A DNA stretch of 8,129 nt from Deltaproteobacteria bacterium (lineage in GTDB: Bacteria; Desulfobacterota; Desulfobacteria; Desulfobacterales; Desulfatirhabdiaceae), in contig JAPLJE010000328.1 of assembly GCA_026388755.1 (NCBI GenBank), positions 1-8,129 on the forward strand, given 5' to 3'. The notes below the pieces were generated by a model that was not told the origin of the DNA, searched no databases, and saw nothing but the letters and a program-made list of their open reading frames with translations. Each line of letters opens with the position of its first letter. The first letter of the stretch is position 1. The translations under genes were made by a program, and so were the position numbers. Positions 1-8,129 of this stretch are shown in pieces.

Positions 1-758
1 CCGGACTGAACCTCTTGCACATAATCCTGAACCCCTGCCCTGGCCAGATCCAGGAGCCTGGCATATTGTTTGACAAAGCGGGGAACATGCCGATCGGTCA
101 GCCCCAGAAGGTCGTGAATCACCAGAATCTGGCCGTCGCAAGCTGGCCCGGCGCCGATGCCGATCGTTGGAATTTTCAGCTTTTGGGTAATGGTTTCCGC
201 AATATCGGAGGGGATGCCTTCCAGCACCACGGAAAACGCGCCGGCAGCCTCGACCTCAAGGGCATCGGCCAGAAGACGGTCTTCGTCCCGTGGAACCCGG
301 TATCCCCCCATCTGATGAACCGACTGGGGGGTTAAGCCGATATGGGCCTGGACGGAAATGCCGGCCAGGGATATGGCCTTGATTACGCCGCTCACGGAAG
401 CCCCCCCTTCCAGCTTGACAGCCGCGGCTCCGCCTTCCTTGATGAACCGTCCGGCATTGGCCACGGCGGTTTCAATGCCGGTGTGATAGGACATGAACGG
501 CATGTCGCCAACCACCAGCGCATGCTGCGCAGCCCGAGTGACAATCTTCGTGTGATAAATCATTTCATCCATGGTCACCGGCAGGGTGCTGGAATGGCCC
601 TGAACCACCATGCCAAGGGAATCTCCCACCAGAATCAGATGGACGCCCGATGTATCCACCAACCTTGCCAGGGGGTAATCATAAGCAGTCAGGGCGATTA
701 TTTTCTCGCCTTTTTCCTTCATCTTATACAGGGTCGGAATGGTAACCGGGGAAGTCAT
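1..758 (-). CDS. panB: 3-methyl-2-oxobutanoate (ketopantoate) hydroxymethyltransferase, 3' end cut by window edge
   Basis: PanB transfers a hydroxymethyl group from 5,10-methylenetetrahydrofolate to 2-oxoisovalerate, giving ketopantoate, the first committed step of pantothenate and CoA synthesis in the cytosol. The frame is open from ATG 756-758 to the left edge, giving 252 residues of a family usually about 260-280 long, so only the extreme C-terminus is missing. Visible family motifs are [12 protein letters not shown] (residues 44-55), VGDMPF (83-88), VKLEGG (114-119), [17 protein letters not shown] (139-155), VVLEGIP (177-183) and a TIGIGAG...DGQILV segment. Asp46, Asp85 and Glu117 match the metal-binding residues and Glu180 the catalytic acid of the E. 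coli enzyme. AAGGAG lies just upstream of the start. It follows pyrG by 29 bases, so it is probably the third gene of the eno-pyrG operon. The loop after GGYRV looks three or four residues shorter than usual. The protein is absent from simple ORF lists only because its stop lies outside the window. Confidence 0.95.
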   Translation of the reverse strand, partial: MTSPVTIPTLYKMKEKGEKIIALTAYDYPLARLVDTSGVHLILVGDSLGMVVQGHSSTLPVTMDEMIYHTKIVTRAAQHALVVGDMPFMSYHTGIETAVANAGRFIKEGGAAAVKLEGGASVSGVIKAISLAGISVQAHIGLTPQSVHQMGGYRVPRDEDRLLADALEVEAAGAFSVVLEGIPSDIAETITQKLKIPTIGIGAGPACDGQILVIHDLLGLTDRHVPRFVKQYARLLDLARAGVQDYVQEVQS

Positions 759-787
759 TAAGGGTCTCTCCTTGAAATGTAAAAGGG

Positions 788-2431
788 CTACCGCGATTGT
801 TTATATTCCAGGGCTGCCCGGATGAATTCCCGGAACAGGGGGTGGGGATCCATAGGCCTGGATTTAAATTCCGGGTGAAACTGGCATCCCAGAAACCAGG
901 GATGGTTTTTCAACTCGACAATCTCAACCAGCTCACCGTTGGGGGACAGGCCGCTGATCACCAGGCCTTTTTCCCGAAGGCGTTCCTTATAGGCATTGTT
1001 GAACTCATACCGGTGACGATGCCGTTCGGAAATATCCGTTAATCCATAGGCCTTTTCCGCCAACGTATCGGATTCTAAACTGCAGCGATAGGCGCCCAGC
1101 CGCATGGTTGCGCCTTTGTCCGATTCGGCGTCCCGTTTTTGAATCGTGTGCGTCTGTTCGTCATACCACTCCAGCATCAGGTAGATAACGGGGTGAGCGG
1201 TGAATTCGTTGAATTCCGAGCTGTGGGCATCCTGAATGTCGGCGACATTCCGGGCAAACTCGATCACCGCGATCTGCATGCCCAGACAGATGCCAAAATA
1301 CGGAATCCGATTTTCCCTGGCGTATTTGACGGCGCAGATCTTGCCCTCGATACCGCGCGGGCCGAACCCACCCGGTACCAGAATGCCATCGGCCGATGAG
1401 AGCACGACCTCGCAGGAAGCGGAATCCAGGGTTTCAGAATCGATAAACATTAGATTGACCCGGCTTTCATTGGGAATGCCGCCGTGGTATAATGCTTCGT
1501 TCAGGCTTTTGTAAGATTCGGTCAAATCCACGTATTTCCCGACAATGGCGATCGTCACTTCATGTTTGGGGTTCTTGAATTTGCGAATCAGTTCTTCCCA
1601 GTTTTCCAGCCGGGGCGCCCTTGTCCAGATATGCAGCAGTTCCACGATCTTGTCATCGAGCCCTTCCTTGTGGAAATTCAACGGCACTTCGTAAATACAG
1701 TCCACATCCTTTGCTGTAATGACCGCATCTACTCCGACATTGCAGAACAAGGCAATTTTCGACTTGATTTCCTTGGAAAGGTTTCTATCGGCCCGGCATA
1801 ACAGAATATCGGCTTGTATACCGATGCTGCGAAGTTCCTTGACGCTGTGCTGGGTGGGTTTGGTCTTCACTTCCCCGGCAGTTGAAATAAAGGGGACCAG
1901 GGTCAGGTGAATGTAAAGAACATTTTCCTTTCCCACATCCGCCTTGAACTGGCGGATCGCCTCCAGAAACGGCAGGCTTTCGATGTCGCCGATCGTGCCG
2001 CCGATTTCAACGATAACGATATCGACGTCCGTGGTTCCCAGCTTGATGCTGGACTTGATCTCATCGGTAATGTGGGGAATGACCTGAACCGTTCCGCCCA
2101 GATACTCCCCCTTGCGCTCCTTGGTGATGACCGAATGGTAAATCTTTCCGGTGGTGAAATTGCTGTTTTTCCCCAGCTTGGCATGCGTGAAGCGTTCATA
2201 ATGCCCCAGGTCGAGATCGGTCTCCGCACCGTCGTCCGTCACGAAGACCTCGCCATGCTGAAAGGGATTCATGGTTCCCGGATCCACATTGATGTAAGGA
2301 TCCAGTTTTTTGATGGTCACACGCAGGCCTCTGCTTTCCAGCAGCGCGCCGATGGCGGCGGAAGCCAAACCTTTTCCCAGGGATGACAGAACCCCGCCGG
2401 TTACAAAGATATATTTTGTGCTTGAGCCCAT
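788..2431 (-). CDS. pyrG: CTP synthase (glutamine-hydrolysing)
   Basis: This enzyme makes CTP from UTP, ATP and glutamine in the cytosol, the last step of de novo pyrimidine nucleotide synthesis. At 547 residues it is full length for the family. The N-terminal amidoligase domain has the P-loop region [13 protein letters not shown] (residues 9-21), [13 protein letters not shown] (42-54), and Asp74 and Glu142 matching the Mg-binding residues of E. coli PyrG. The C-terminal class I glutaminase domain (about 292-545) has the oxyanion segment PGGFG (353-357), nucleophile Cys382 in GICLGMQ, and the His519-Pro-Glu521 pair in GCQFHPEF. All key residues are present, so it should be active. The chosen ATG follows the eno stop by 17 bases and has a TGAGGA ribosome site about six bases upstream, which points to co-transcription with eno. 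CTP feedback and GTP activation are expected from the family and are not shown by the sequence. Confidence 0.98.
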   Translation of the reverse strand: MGSSTKYIFVTGGVLSSLGKGLASAAIGALLESRGLRVTIKKLDPYINVDPGTMNPFQHGEVFVTDDGAETDLDLGHYERFTHAKLGKNSNFTTGKIYHSVITKERKGEYLGGTVQVIPHITDEIKSSIKLGTTDVDIVIVEIGGTIGDIESLPFLEAIRQFKADVGKENVLYIHLTLVPFISTAGEVKTKPTQHSVKELRSIGIQADILLCRADRNLSKEIKSKIALFCNVGVDAVITAKDVDCIYEVPLNFHKEGLDDKIVELLHIWTRAPRLENWEELIRKFKNPKHEVTIAIVGKYVDLTESYKSLNEALYHGGIPNESRVNLMFIDSETLDSASCEVVLSSADGILVPGGFGPRGIEGKICAVKYARENRIPYFGICLGMQIAVIEFARNVADIQDAHSSEFNEFTAHPVIYLMLEWYDEQTHTIQKRDAESDKGATMRLGAYRCSLESDTLAEKAYGLTDISERHRHRYEFNNAYKERLREKGLVISGLSPNGELVEIVELKNHPWFLGCQFHPEFKSRPMDPHPLFREFIRAALEYKQSR

Positions 2432-2448
2432 AATGTCCTCAGCCTTTC

Positions 2449-4161
<1,713 letters not shown>

Positions 4162-4196
4162 GGTATGGGCAAATCAGGACGAATCGGGCGTAATAC

Positions 4197-5054
4197 ATGA
4201 CCCTATTCAAAGAAGCCATCCATCTCAAAATCCTTCAGATGATTGAGGATCACGCGGATAAAATCACTTCCCGCGATCTTGAGAAAAAAATCGTTCAGCG
4301 GAGTTCTGTCGGGCGGCGGGAATTTCAGGCTGCGCTGAAGGCGCTGATGGCAGAAGGAGAGCTGGCCTATACCTATCTTTACGGATGCACATTTATCGAA
4401 AAATCCTTTAACAGACCGGTTCGGGTAGGATCACAGGTGATACTGACTCCGCCGGAACGCCATCCGGTGCTTGACGGATCCGATATCGCCGTGATGCTTC
4501 GGCCGGGAGCATCCTTTGGCTGCGGCCAGCACCCCACCACCCGGCTGGCTATTCAGGGAATCGAATATGCCTTAAAAACGCTTCGCGTCTGTGATGGCAT
4601 CCCGAATGCAACCCTGCTGGACATCGGCACGGGCTCCGGAGTGCTGGCCATCTGCGCTTTAAAGATGGGAATTCATCGGGCAAAGGGAACGGACATGGAC
4701 CCCTGCGCCATTGCCGAAGCCAGGGAAAACGCCCAAATCAACGGCCTGTCACAGCGGTTTACAGTACTGGATGTACCTGTCGAGGAAATCAACGGGCAAT
4801 TTCATCTGATTGCCGCCAATCTCCGATATCCGACACTGGCACGGTTAAGTCCTTACATTGCATCGCATATCTGTGGAAAGGGCACGGCTGTGCTTTCAGG
4901 AATTCGGGAAGAAGAGGCAGAAGAGGTTAAATGGATTTATGCCGGACTGAATCTGGAATGCCGGTGGGAGGCAACTGAAGACAGATGGGCAGGACTTGTC
5001 CTGTCAAAACGGAAGCATCCCCTGAATCAGCCAGTACTATCCCCTCCTGTATAA
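4197..5054 (+). CDS. PrmA-like (ribosomal protein L11 methyltransferase family) SAM-dependent methyltransferase with winged-helix-like N-terminus
   Basis: The C-terminal two thirds (about residues 95-271 of 285) is a class I SAM-dependent methyltransferase most like PrmA, which methylates ribosomal protein L11. Visible features are SFGCGQHPTT (106-115, the PrmA FGTGxHPTT signature), SAM motif I LDIGTGSGVLA (141-151), acidic motif GTDMDPCAIAEA (164-175), AANLRYPTLARLSP (206-219) where PrmA has an AN-I-L-A segment, SGIREEE (234-240), and a terminal EDRWAGLVLSK. The first 85 residues do not resemble the usual PrmA L11-binding domain. They read as helix-helix-helix-strand (ILQMIEDHADKITSRDLEKK, then EFQAALKALMAEGELAYTYL), typical of a winged helix. 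The substrate may therefore be L11 or something else. The start has only a weak GGGCG ribosome site about seven bases upstream, suggesting low expression or coupling to the upstream remnant. The gene converges with tatA. Confidence 0.82.
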   Translation: MTLFKEAIHLKILQMIEDHADKITSRDLEKKIVQRSSVGRREFQAALKALMAEGELAYTYLYGCTFIEKSFNRPVRVGSQVILTPPERHPVLDGSDIAVMLRPGASFGCGQHPTTRLAIQGIEYALKTLRVCDGIPNATLLDIGTGSGVLAICALKMGIHRAKGTDMDPCAIAEARENAQINGLSQRFTVLDVPVEEINGQFHLIAANLRYPTLARLSPYIASHICGKGTAVLSGIREEEAEEVKWIYAGLNLECRWEATEDRWAGLVLSKRKHPLNQPVLSPPV

Positions 5055-5082
5055 CCTGTTTATTTTACTTGGGTCAAACAGG
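5055..5082. terminator. Hairpin between the convergent PrmA-like and tatA genes
   Basis: CCTGTTT (5055-5061) and AAACAGG (5076-5082) form a perfect seven-base stem around a 14-base loop. It begins immediately after the TAA of the PrmA-like gene and lies 14 bases beyond the tatA stop on the opposite strand, a typical place for a shared two-way terminator. It lacks a clear U run on either side and the loop is large, so it is a weak candidate. Confidence 0.35.
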
Positions 5083-5096
5083 ACTGAAGCCATGAG

Positions 5097-5339
5097 TTAT
5101 TTGCTGTCATCAATTATTTTTGTTTCCGGTTTTTTAGTTTCCGGCTCGGCTTCTAATTTTTTTTTCATCTCAGCCTCGGCTTCTAATTTCCCGTCAGGAT
5201 CGTCCATCGCCTTCTTGAAATTTTTAATGGACTTTCCCAGGGAATTACCCAGTTCCGGCAGTTTGCCGGGTCCAAAAATAATCAGGACAATGACCAGTAT
5301 AACAATTAAATGCATCGGTGAAAAAATGCCTGAAAACAT
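5097..5339 (-). CDS. tatA: Sec-independent (twin-arginine) protein translocase subunit TatA/TatE type
   Basis: TatA oligomers in the inner membrane form the passage through which the TatBC complex exports folded proteins carrying twin-arginine signals. The 80-residue protein has a short N-terminus, one membrane helix (about residues 9-22, [13 protein letters not shown]), the hinge [10 protein letters not shown] (22-31), an amphipathic helix [13 protein letters not shown] (35-47), and a charged Lys/Glu cytoplasmic tail, all in the standard order and length. The tail holds a ten-residue tandem repeat. The start is supported by a strong AGGAGG seven bases upstream of ATG 5337-5339. No tatB or tatC is visible in this window. 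It lies 76 bases downstream of the universal stress gene on the same strand. TatA rather than TatB is preferred from the short tail and the FGP hinge, but the two cannot be fully separated by sequence alone. Confidence 0.93.
   Translation of the reverse strand: MFSGIFSPMHLIVILVIVLIIFGPGKLPELGNSLGKSIKNFKKAMDDPDGKLEAEAEMKKKLEAEPETKKPETKIIDDSK
5130..5189 (-). repeat. Two 30-base tandem units within the tatA tail
   Basis: Units 5160-5189 and 5130-5159 encode [10 protein letters not shown] and [10 protein letters not shown] (tatA residues 51-60 and 61-70), identical at eight of ten positions. The first 15 bases of each unit as read on the coding strand are identical (5175-5189 and 5145-5159). A run of nine A residues on the coding strand (plus strand T at 5157-5165) spans the unit junction and encodes three lysines. 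This looks like a recent in-frame duplication in a tolerant charged tail. Confidence 0.8.
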
Positions 5340-5415
5340 GACTTACCCTCCTCTTGAATGACCCATGAGCAACTGGCGATTTTTTGCATGTCGGCTCAAC
5401 ATGCCGATAAAAGGC

Positions 5416-5910
5416 TTATGCAGTTTTTGGCAACCGGATCACCATAACCGGCACATGACTTCTGCGGACCACCCGCATGGCAGTGCTGCCCATCATGGCG
5501 CCAGCCAGTATTCCGTGACCGTGCGTACCCATGACAATGACATCATAATCCGAAGCAATGGATTCTGCAATGATTTCTTCCACCGGATGACCGTTTCTCA
5601 CCTTGATGTCCGCCGCCTTAAAGGGGCAGGATTCATTAGCCGCCGCTGTTTCCAAGCAGAACGCCTCGATTTTGCGAACCAGGATTTCCACAACTTCCTT
5701 TTTTCGGGTTCGCTGCAGTTCCTGCCATTTTTCAGCCCCCAGCAGATCAGCAACCTGCGCATTCATTTGATGGGAGATATCTTCGATGACATGAAGAACA
5801 ACGATCTGGGCATCATGCCGGTTGGCCAGGTTTACCGCATATCCAAAAGCGTATTGGGCATTTTCAGACAGATCCGTGGCATACAGAATTGTTTTGATTT
5901 CAGGTATCAT
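5416..5910 (-). CDS. Universal stress protein, UspA family (ATP-binding type)
   Basis: This is a single-domain cytosolic Usp of 164 residues, slightly longer than the usual 140-150. The N-terminus IKTILYATDLSENAQYAF (5-22) has the family's first strand and the Asp13 that contacts nucleotide. The C-terminal half has VRNGHPVEEIIAES (104-117), DYDVIVMGTHGHG (121-133), and the ATP-binding signature G-2x-G-9x-G-S at Gly128, Gly131, Gly141 and Ser142, followed by SHVPVMVIR (151-159). The intact signature suggests an ATP-binding member. The extra length lies in a charged helical insert around residues 45-80. ATG 5908-5910 has AAGGAG seven bases upstream. It lies 80 bases downstream of the lactate iron-sulfur gene. 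I see no clear promoter in that gap, although an AT-rich TTTATAT lies at about 5940-5946. Its physiological target is unknown; Usp proteins generally respond to starvation or redox stress. Confidence 0.93.
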   Translation of the reverse strand: MIPEIKTILYATDLSENAQYAFGYAVNLANRHDAQIVVLHVIEDISHQMNAQVADLLGAEKWQELQRTRKKEVVEILVRKIEAFCLETAAANESCPFKAADIKVRNGHPVEEIIAESIASDYDVIVMGTHGHGILAGAMMGSTAMRVVRRSHVPVMVIRLPKTA

Positions 5911-5990
5911 GACAGCTCCTTATGGCATGTTGCAGGGTGATATAAAGTAACATCTTCCTTTAATCTCCCCCTTTCGAAACAACAGCCATC

Positions 5991-8129
5991 TCAGGGGTTC
6001 TTTAGGTTGTCGGCCACAACTTCTGCAATATGCCTGACCTGAATCCGGCTGTTTCGTTTGTCCATTCCCCCGCGAAGCTGCAGCACGCAACCCGGACAGT
6101 CGGTTACCAGAACCTCGGCGCCGGTGTTTTCAACATGATCCAGTTTCTGGCGCAGAATCTCGGATGAGATCTCGGGAAATTCCAGGGAATAGGATCCCCC
6201 GAATCCGCAGCAAACATCTTCGTCCTTGCAGGGCACATAATCCAACCCCGCTGTTTTCAGAAGTTCACGCGGCTCCCGGGTCACACCCAGGCCCCGGCAC
6301 AGATGGCAGGGGGAATGATAGGCAACCCGTGTTTGATTCTGAATAAAATCCCCAGGTGCTATTTTTAGAATATTGACCATAAACGAGCTAAAATCAATCA
6401 ATTTCTCGTGAAGGATGCGCAATTTTTCGGCCATTTCCGGCTTTTTGGCCAGGAGCCGGGAATACCCGTCCTTCAGATGCGATCCGCAGGAAGCGCAAAG
6501 CACTAGAATGTAATCATAGCGCTCGGGATCCAGGGCTTCCAGGTTTTGAACGGCCACCGCCGCCGCAGTTTCCTCTTCGGCCATCATCACGGCCGGCAGT
6601 CCGCAGCAGCTCTGACCCAAGGGGTACTCCATCTGCACGTTATGGCTGGAAAGAAGCCGAACCAGGGAAAGGGCCTGCTCCGGAGACACGAAATCCACGA
6701 CACACCCCCCGAAAAGCGCCACCCGATAGGCCGGATTCTGGATCTGCGGGCAGATTTTTGGCCACTGGTCCCGGAACGGCTTTTCCGCAAGCGCCGGAAG
6801 GGTTCGAAAATCATGAGCTTTTCCAAAAATAAACGGCAAGTGCCGCAGAACTCCCGCATCTTTTTGAACCAGGGGTTTTTGAAGGGTGGATGCCATCTTC
6901 AGCAGCGTATGGAACAGCCTGCGATTTTTCATGACCGCGGACAGAACGGTATTTTTGGCAGGCTTTGCGCCTTCATCTTTCAGGATATTGCCGTACACTT
7001 TCTTGATGAGGTAGGGAAGATCGATGTTGACCGGGCATACGGACTTGCAGGCCTGGCAGTTCAGGCAGTTCCGGACAATGGCCCGGGCATTGTCCTTACC
7101 ATGATAAAAATAGGTCAGGATCAGGCCGATCGCACCGATATAGACGTGGCCCAGGGTATGGCCCCCGATTTTACCGTACACCGGGCAGACATTCGAGCAG
7201 GCCCCGCAGCGAATGCAGCGAAGGGCCTCTGAAAAGATCGGGTCTCTGGCCAGCTCCAGCCGGCCGTTATCCAGAAACACGATGTGAAGGATTTTTTTCC
7301 CCGTGGCGGACGCCGCGCATTCCACGGCCCCGGTAATCCAGGTAACATAAGATGTCAGGGCCTGGCCCGTGGCGTTTTTGGGCAGGACCTTGACGATGCG
7401 AAGGGCATTGGACAGATCCGGAACGAGCTTTTCCAGCCCCACCAGGGCCACATGAACCCGGGGAAGCGTAGTGGTCAGCCGGGCGTTTCCTTCGTTGCTG
7501 ATAATTCCCAAGGTGCCGGTTTCGGCAATGGCCATATTGGCGCCGCTGATGCCCATGTCCGCAGCCAGAAAGGCCGGACGGAGTTCTTTTCGGGCCACCT
7601 TGACCATTCGGTCGATGTCTTCCAGATCCACGGGCGTTTTCGTGACATCGCCGAAAAGGGTTCCCACCTGCTGCCGGGAAAGGTGAATGGCCGGCATGAC
7701 CATGTGGGAAGGCCCTTCGTGCCGCAGTTGAATGATCCATTCCCCGAGATCGGTTTCAGTCACCTTAAACCCCTCTGCTTCCAGATGATCATTTAAATGG
7801 GTTTCTTCCGCGGTCATGGATTTGGATTTGACAATGGTTTTTACGTCATTGTCCCTGCCGATTTTTGCAATGATCTCATTGGCTTCCTGAGCGGTTCCGG
7901 CCAGATGAACGATTGCGCCCGCGGCCTCCGCCCTGGCCTTGAACTGGAGAAACAGGCTCTCCAGTTGCGTCAGGGCCTGGTCCTTGCCTTCCGCGATCTG
8001 ATCTTTCAAGGCATCCAGATCGATTCCCTCAAATGCCTTGGCTCGGGACACCTTGTAGGCGGATGCAAAATTGTCCAGGGCCTTTCTCAGAAACTGGTTC
8101 CCCAGGGCGGTTCTGATCCGGTCTTTGTA
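5991..8129 (-). CDS. Lactate-oxidation iron-sulfur protein, LutB-LutA fusion (LUD domain, two 4Fe-4S clusters, two CCG domains), 5' end cut by window edge
   Basis: The frame is open to the right edge, giving 712 visible residues counted from base 8129. The sequence before the internal GTG at 8051 (FLRKALDNFASAYKVSRAKA) is conserved LutB-type N-terminus, so the true start lies outside. In order: a LUD domain (about 75-285, with TLFGDVTKTP, MGISGANMAIAETGT and NEGNARL), a first 4Fe-4S motif (Cys305, 308, 311, 315), a second (Cys355, 358, 361, 365), a CCG domain (Cys476, Cys508-Cys509, Cys545, Cys548) and a second CCG domain (Cys608, Cys640-Cys641, Cys678, Cys681). All cluster ligands are present. 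In Bacillus LutA (CCG) and LutB (LUD plus ferredoxin) are separate subunits of L-lactate oxidase; fused forms occur in Desulfovibrio. The protein probably passes electrons from lactate or another 2-hydroxyacid towards the membrane or a heterodisulfide-reductase-like acceptor. A LutC-like protein or FAD-linked lactate dehydrogenase would be expected just beyond the right edge. Confidence 0.9.
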   Translation of the reverse strand, partial: YKDRIRTALGNQFLRKALDNFASAYKVSRAKAFEGIDLDALKDQIAEGKDQALTQLESLFLQFKARAEAAGAIVHLAGTAQEANEIIAKIGRDNDVKTIVKSKSMTAEETHLNDHLEAEGFKVTETDLGEWIIQLRHEGPSHMVMPAIHLSRQQVGTLFGDVTKTPVDLEDIDRMVKVARKELRPAFLAADMGISGANMAIAETGTLGIISNEGNARLTTTLPRVHVALVGLEKLVPDLSNALRIVKVLPKNATGQALTSYVTWITGAVECAASATGKKILHIVFLDNGRLELARDPIFSEALRCIRCGACSNVCPVYGKIGGHTLGHVYIGAIGLILTYFYHGKDNARAIVRNCLNCQACKSVCPVNIDLPYLIKKVYGNILKDEGAKPAKNTVLSAVMKNRRLFHTLLKMASTLQKPLVQKDAGVLRHLPFIFGKAHDFRTLPALAEKPFRDQWPKICPQIQNPAYRVALFGGCVVDFVSPEQALSLVRLLSSHNVQMEYPLGQSCCGLPAVMMAEEETAAAVAVQNLEALDPERYDYILVLCASCGSHLKDGYSRLLAKKPEMAEKLRILHEKLIDFSSFMVNILKIAPGDFIQNQTRVAYHSPCHLCRGLGVTREPRELLKTAGLDYVPCKDEDVCCGFGGSYSLEFPEISSEILRQKLDHVENTGAEVLVTDCPGCVLQLRGGMDKRNSRIQVRHIAEVVADNLKNP

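Noticed and set aside
5386..5407. Two overlapping hairpins between uspA and tatA (GCATGT/ACATGC and TCGGC/GCCGA)
   Set aside because: They share bases, are only five or six pairs long, and have no U run in the minus-strand transcript, so neither an attenuator nor a terminator can be supported.
5911..5990. Possible promoter for the universal stress gene around TTTATAT
   Set aside because: No acceptable -35 at the right spacing and no sigma-54 GG-N10-GC pattern was found.
6546..7232. 228-residue plus-strand frame opposite the lactate iron-sulfur gene, and similar long antisense frames at 3160-3762, 1907-2386 and 7284-7796
   Set aside because: These mirror highly conserved coding regions on the other strand, have no recognisable motifs, and follow from codon bias in the real genes.
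5991..8051. Internal GTG at 8051 as the start of the lactate iron-sulfur protein
   Set aside because: The frame stays open to the window edge, and the 26 residues before it match the conserved LutB-type N-terminus, so the gene is cut by the edge and does not start here.

Overview
This 8.1 kb window is chromosomal housekeeping DNA of moderate GC, most likely from a sulfate-reducing member of the Desulfobacterota (formerly Deltaproteobacteria). The basis is the eno-pyrG-panB gene order, a lactate-type iron-sulfur protein that fuses the LutB and LutA modules (an arrangement known from sulfate reducers), and a PrmA-like methyltransferase with a winged-helix-like N-terminus. No phage genes, transposases, CRISPR arrays, rRNA or tRNA genes were seen. 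Coding density is high and no gap between genes exceeds about 180 bases.

Layout. Bases 1-3720 hold a minus-strand operon read right to left: enolase (eno), CTP synthase (pyrG) and ketopantoate hydroxymethyltransferase (panB, running off the left edge). The gaps are only 17 and 29 bases, and each gene has its own Shine-Dalgarno sequence. A 172-base divergent intergenic region (3721-3892) carries the likely eno promoter, a run of nine G residues in the eno ribosome-binding region, and a weaker rightward promoter. To its right on the plus strand lie a small gene that looks broken by an internal deletion (3893-4161) and a PrmA-like methyltransferase (4197-5054). That gene converges on a minus-strand group: a tatA-type Tat translocase subunit (5097-5339), a universal stress protein (5416-5910), and a large lactate-oxidation iron-sulfur protein (5991 to the right edge, start missing).

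Function. The left operon combines glycolysis/gluconeogenesis (eno), pyrimidine nucleotide synthesis (pyrG) and pantothenate/CoA synthesis (panB). The right-hand protein fits electron transfer during lactate or another 2-hydroxyacid oxidation, which is central to sulfate reducers. The stress protein and Tat subunit lie downstream on the same strand, but gaps of 76-80 bases make co-transcription uncertain.

I found no convincing undescribed system. The points most worth a second look are the apparently decayed small gene, the PrmA-like enzyme whose usual substrate-recognition domain seems to be replaced, the homopolymer in the eno leader, and the LUD/ferredoxin/CCG fusion.
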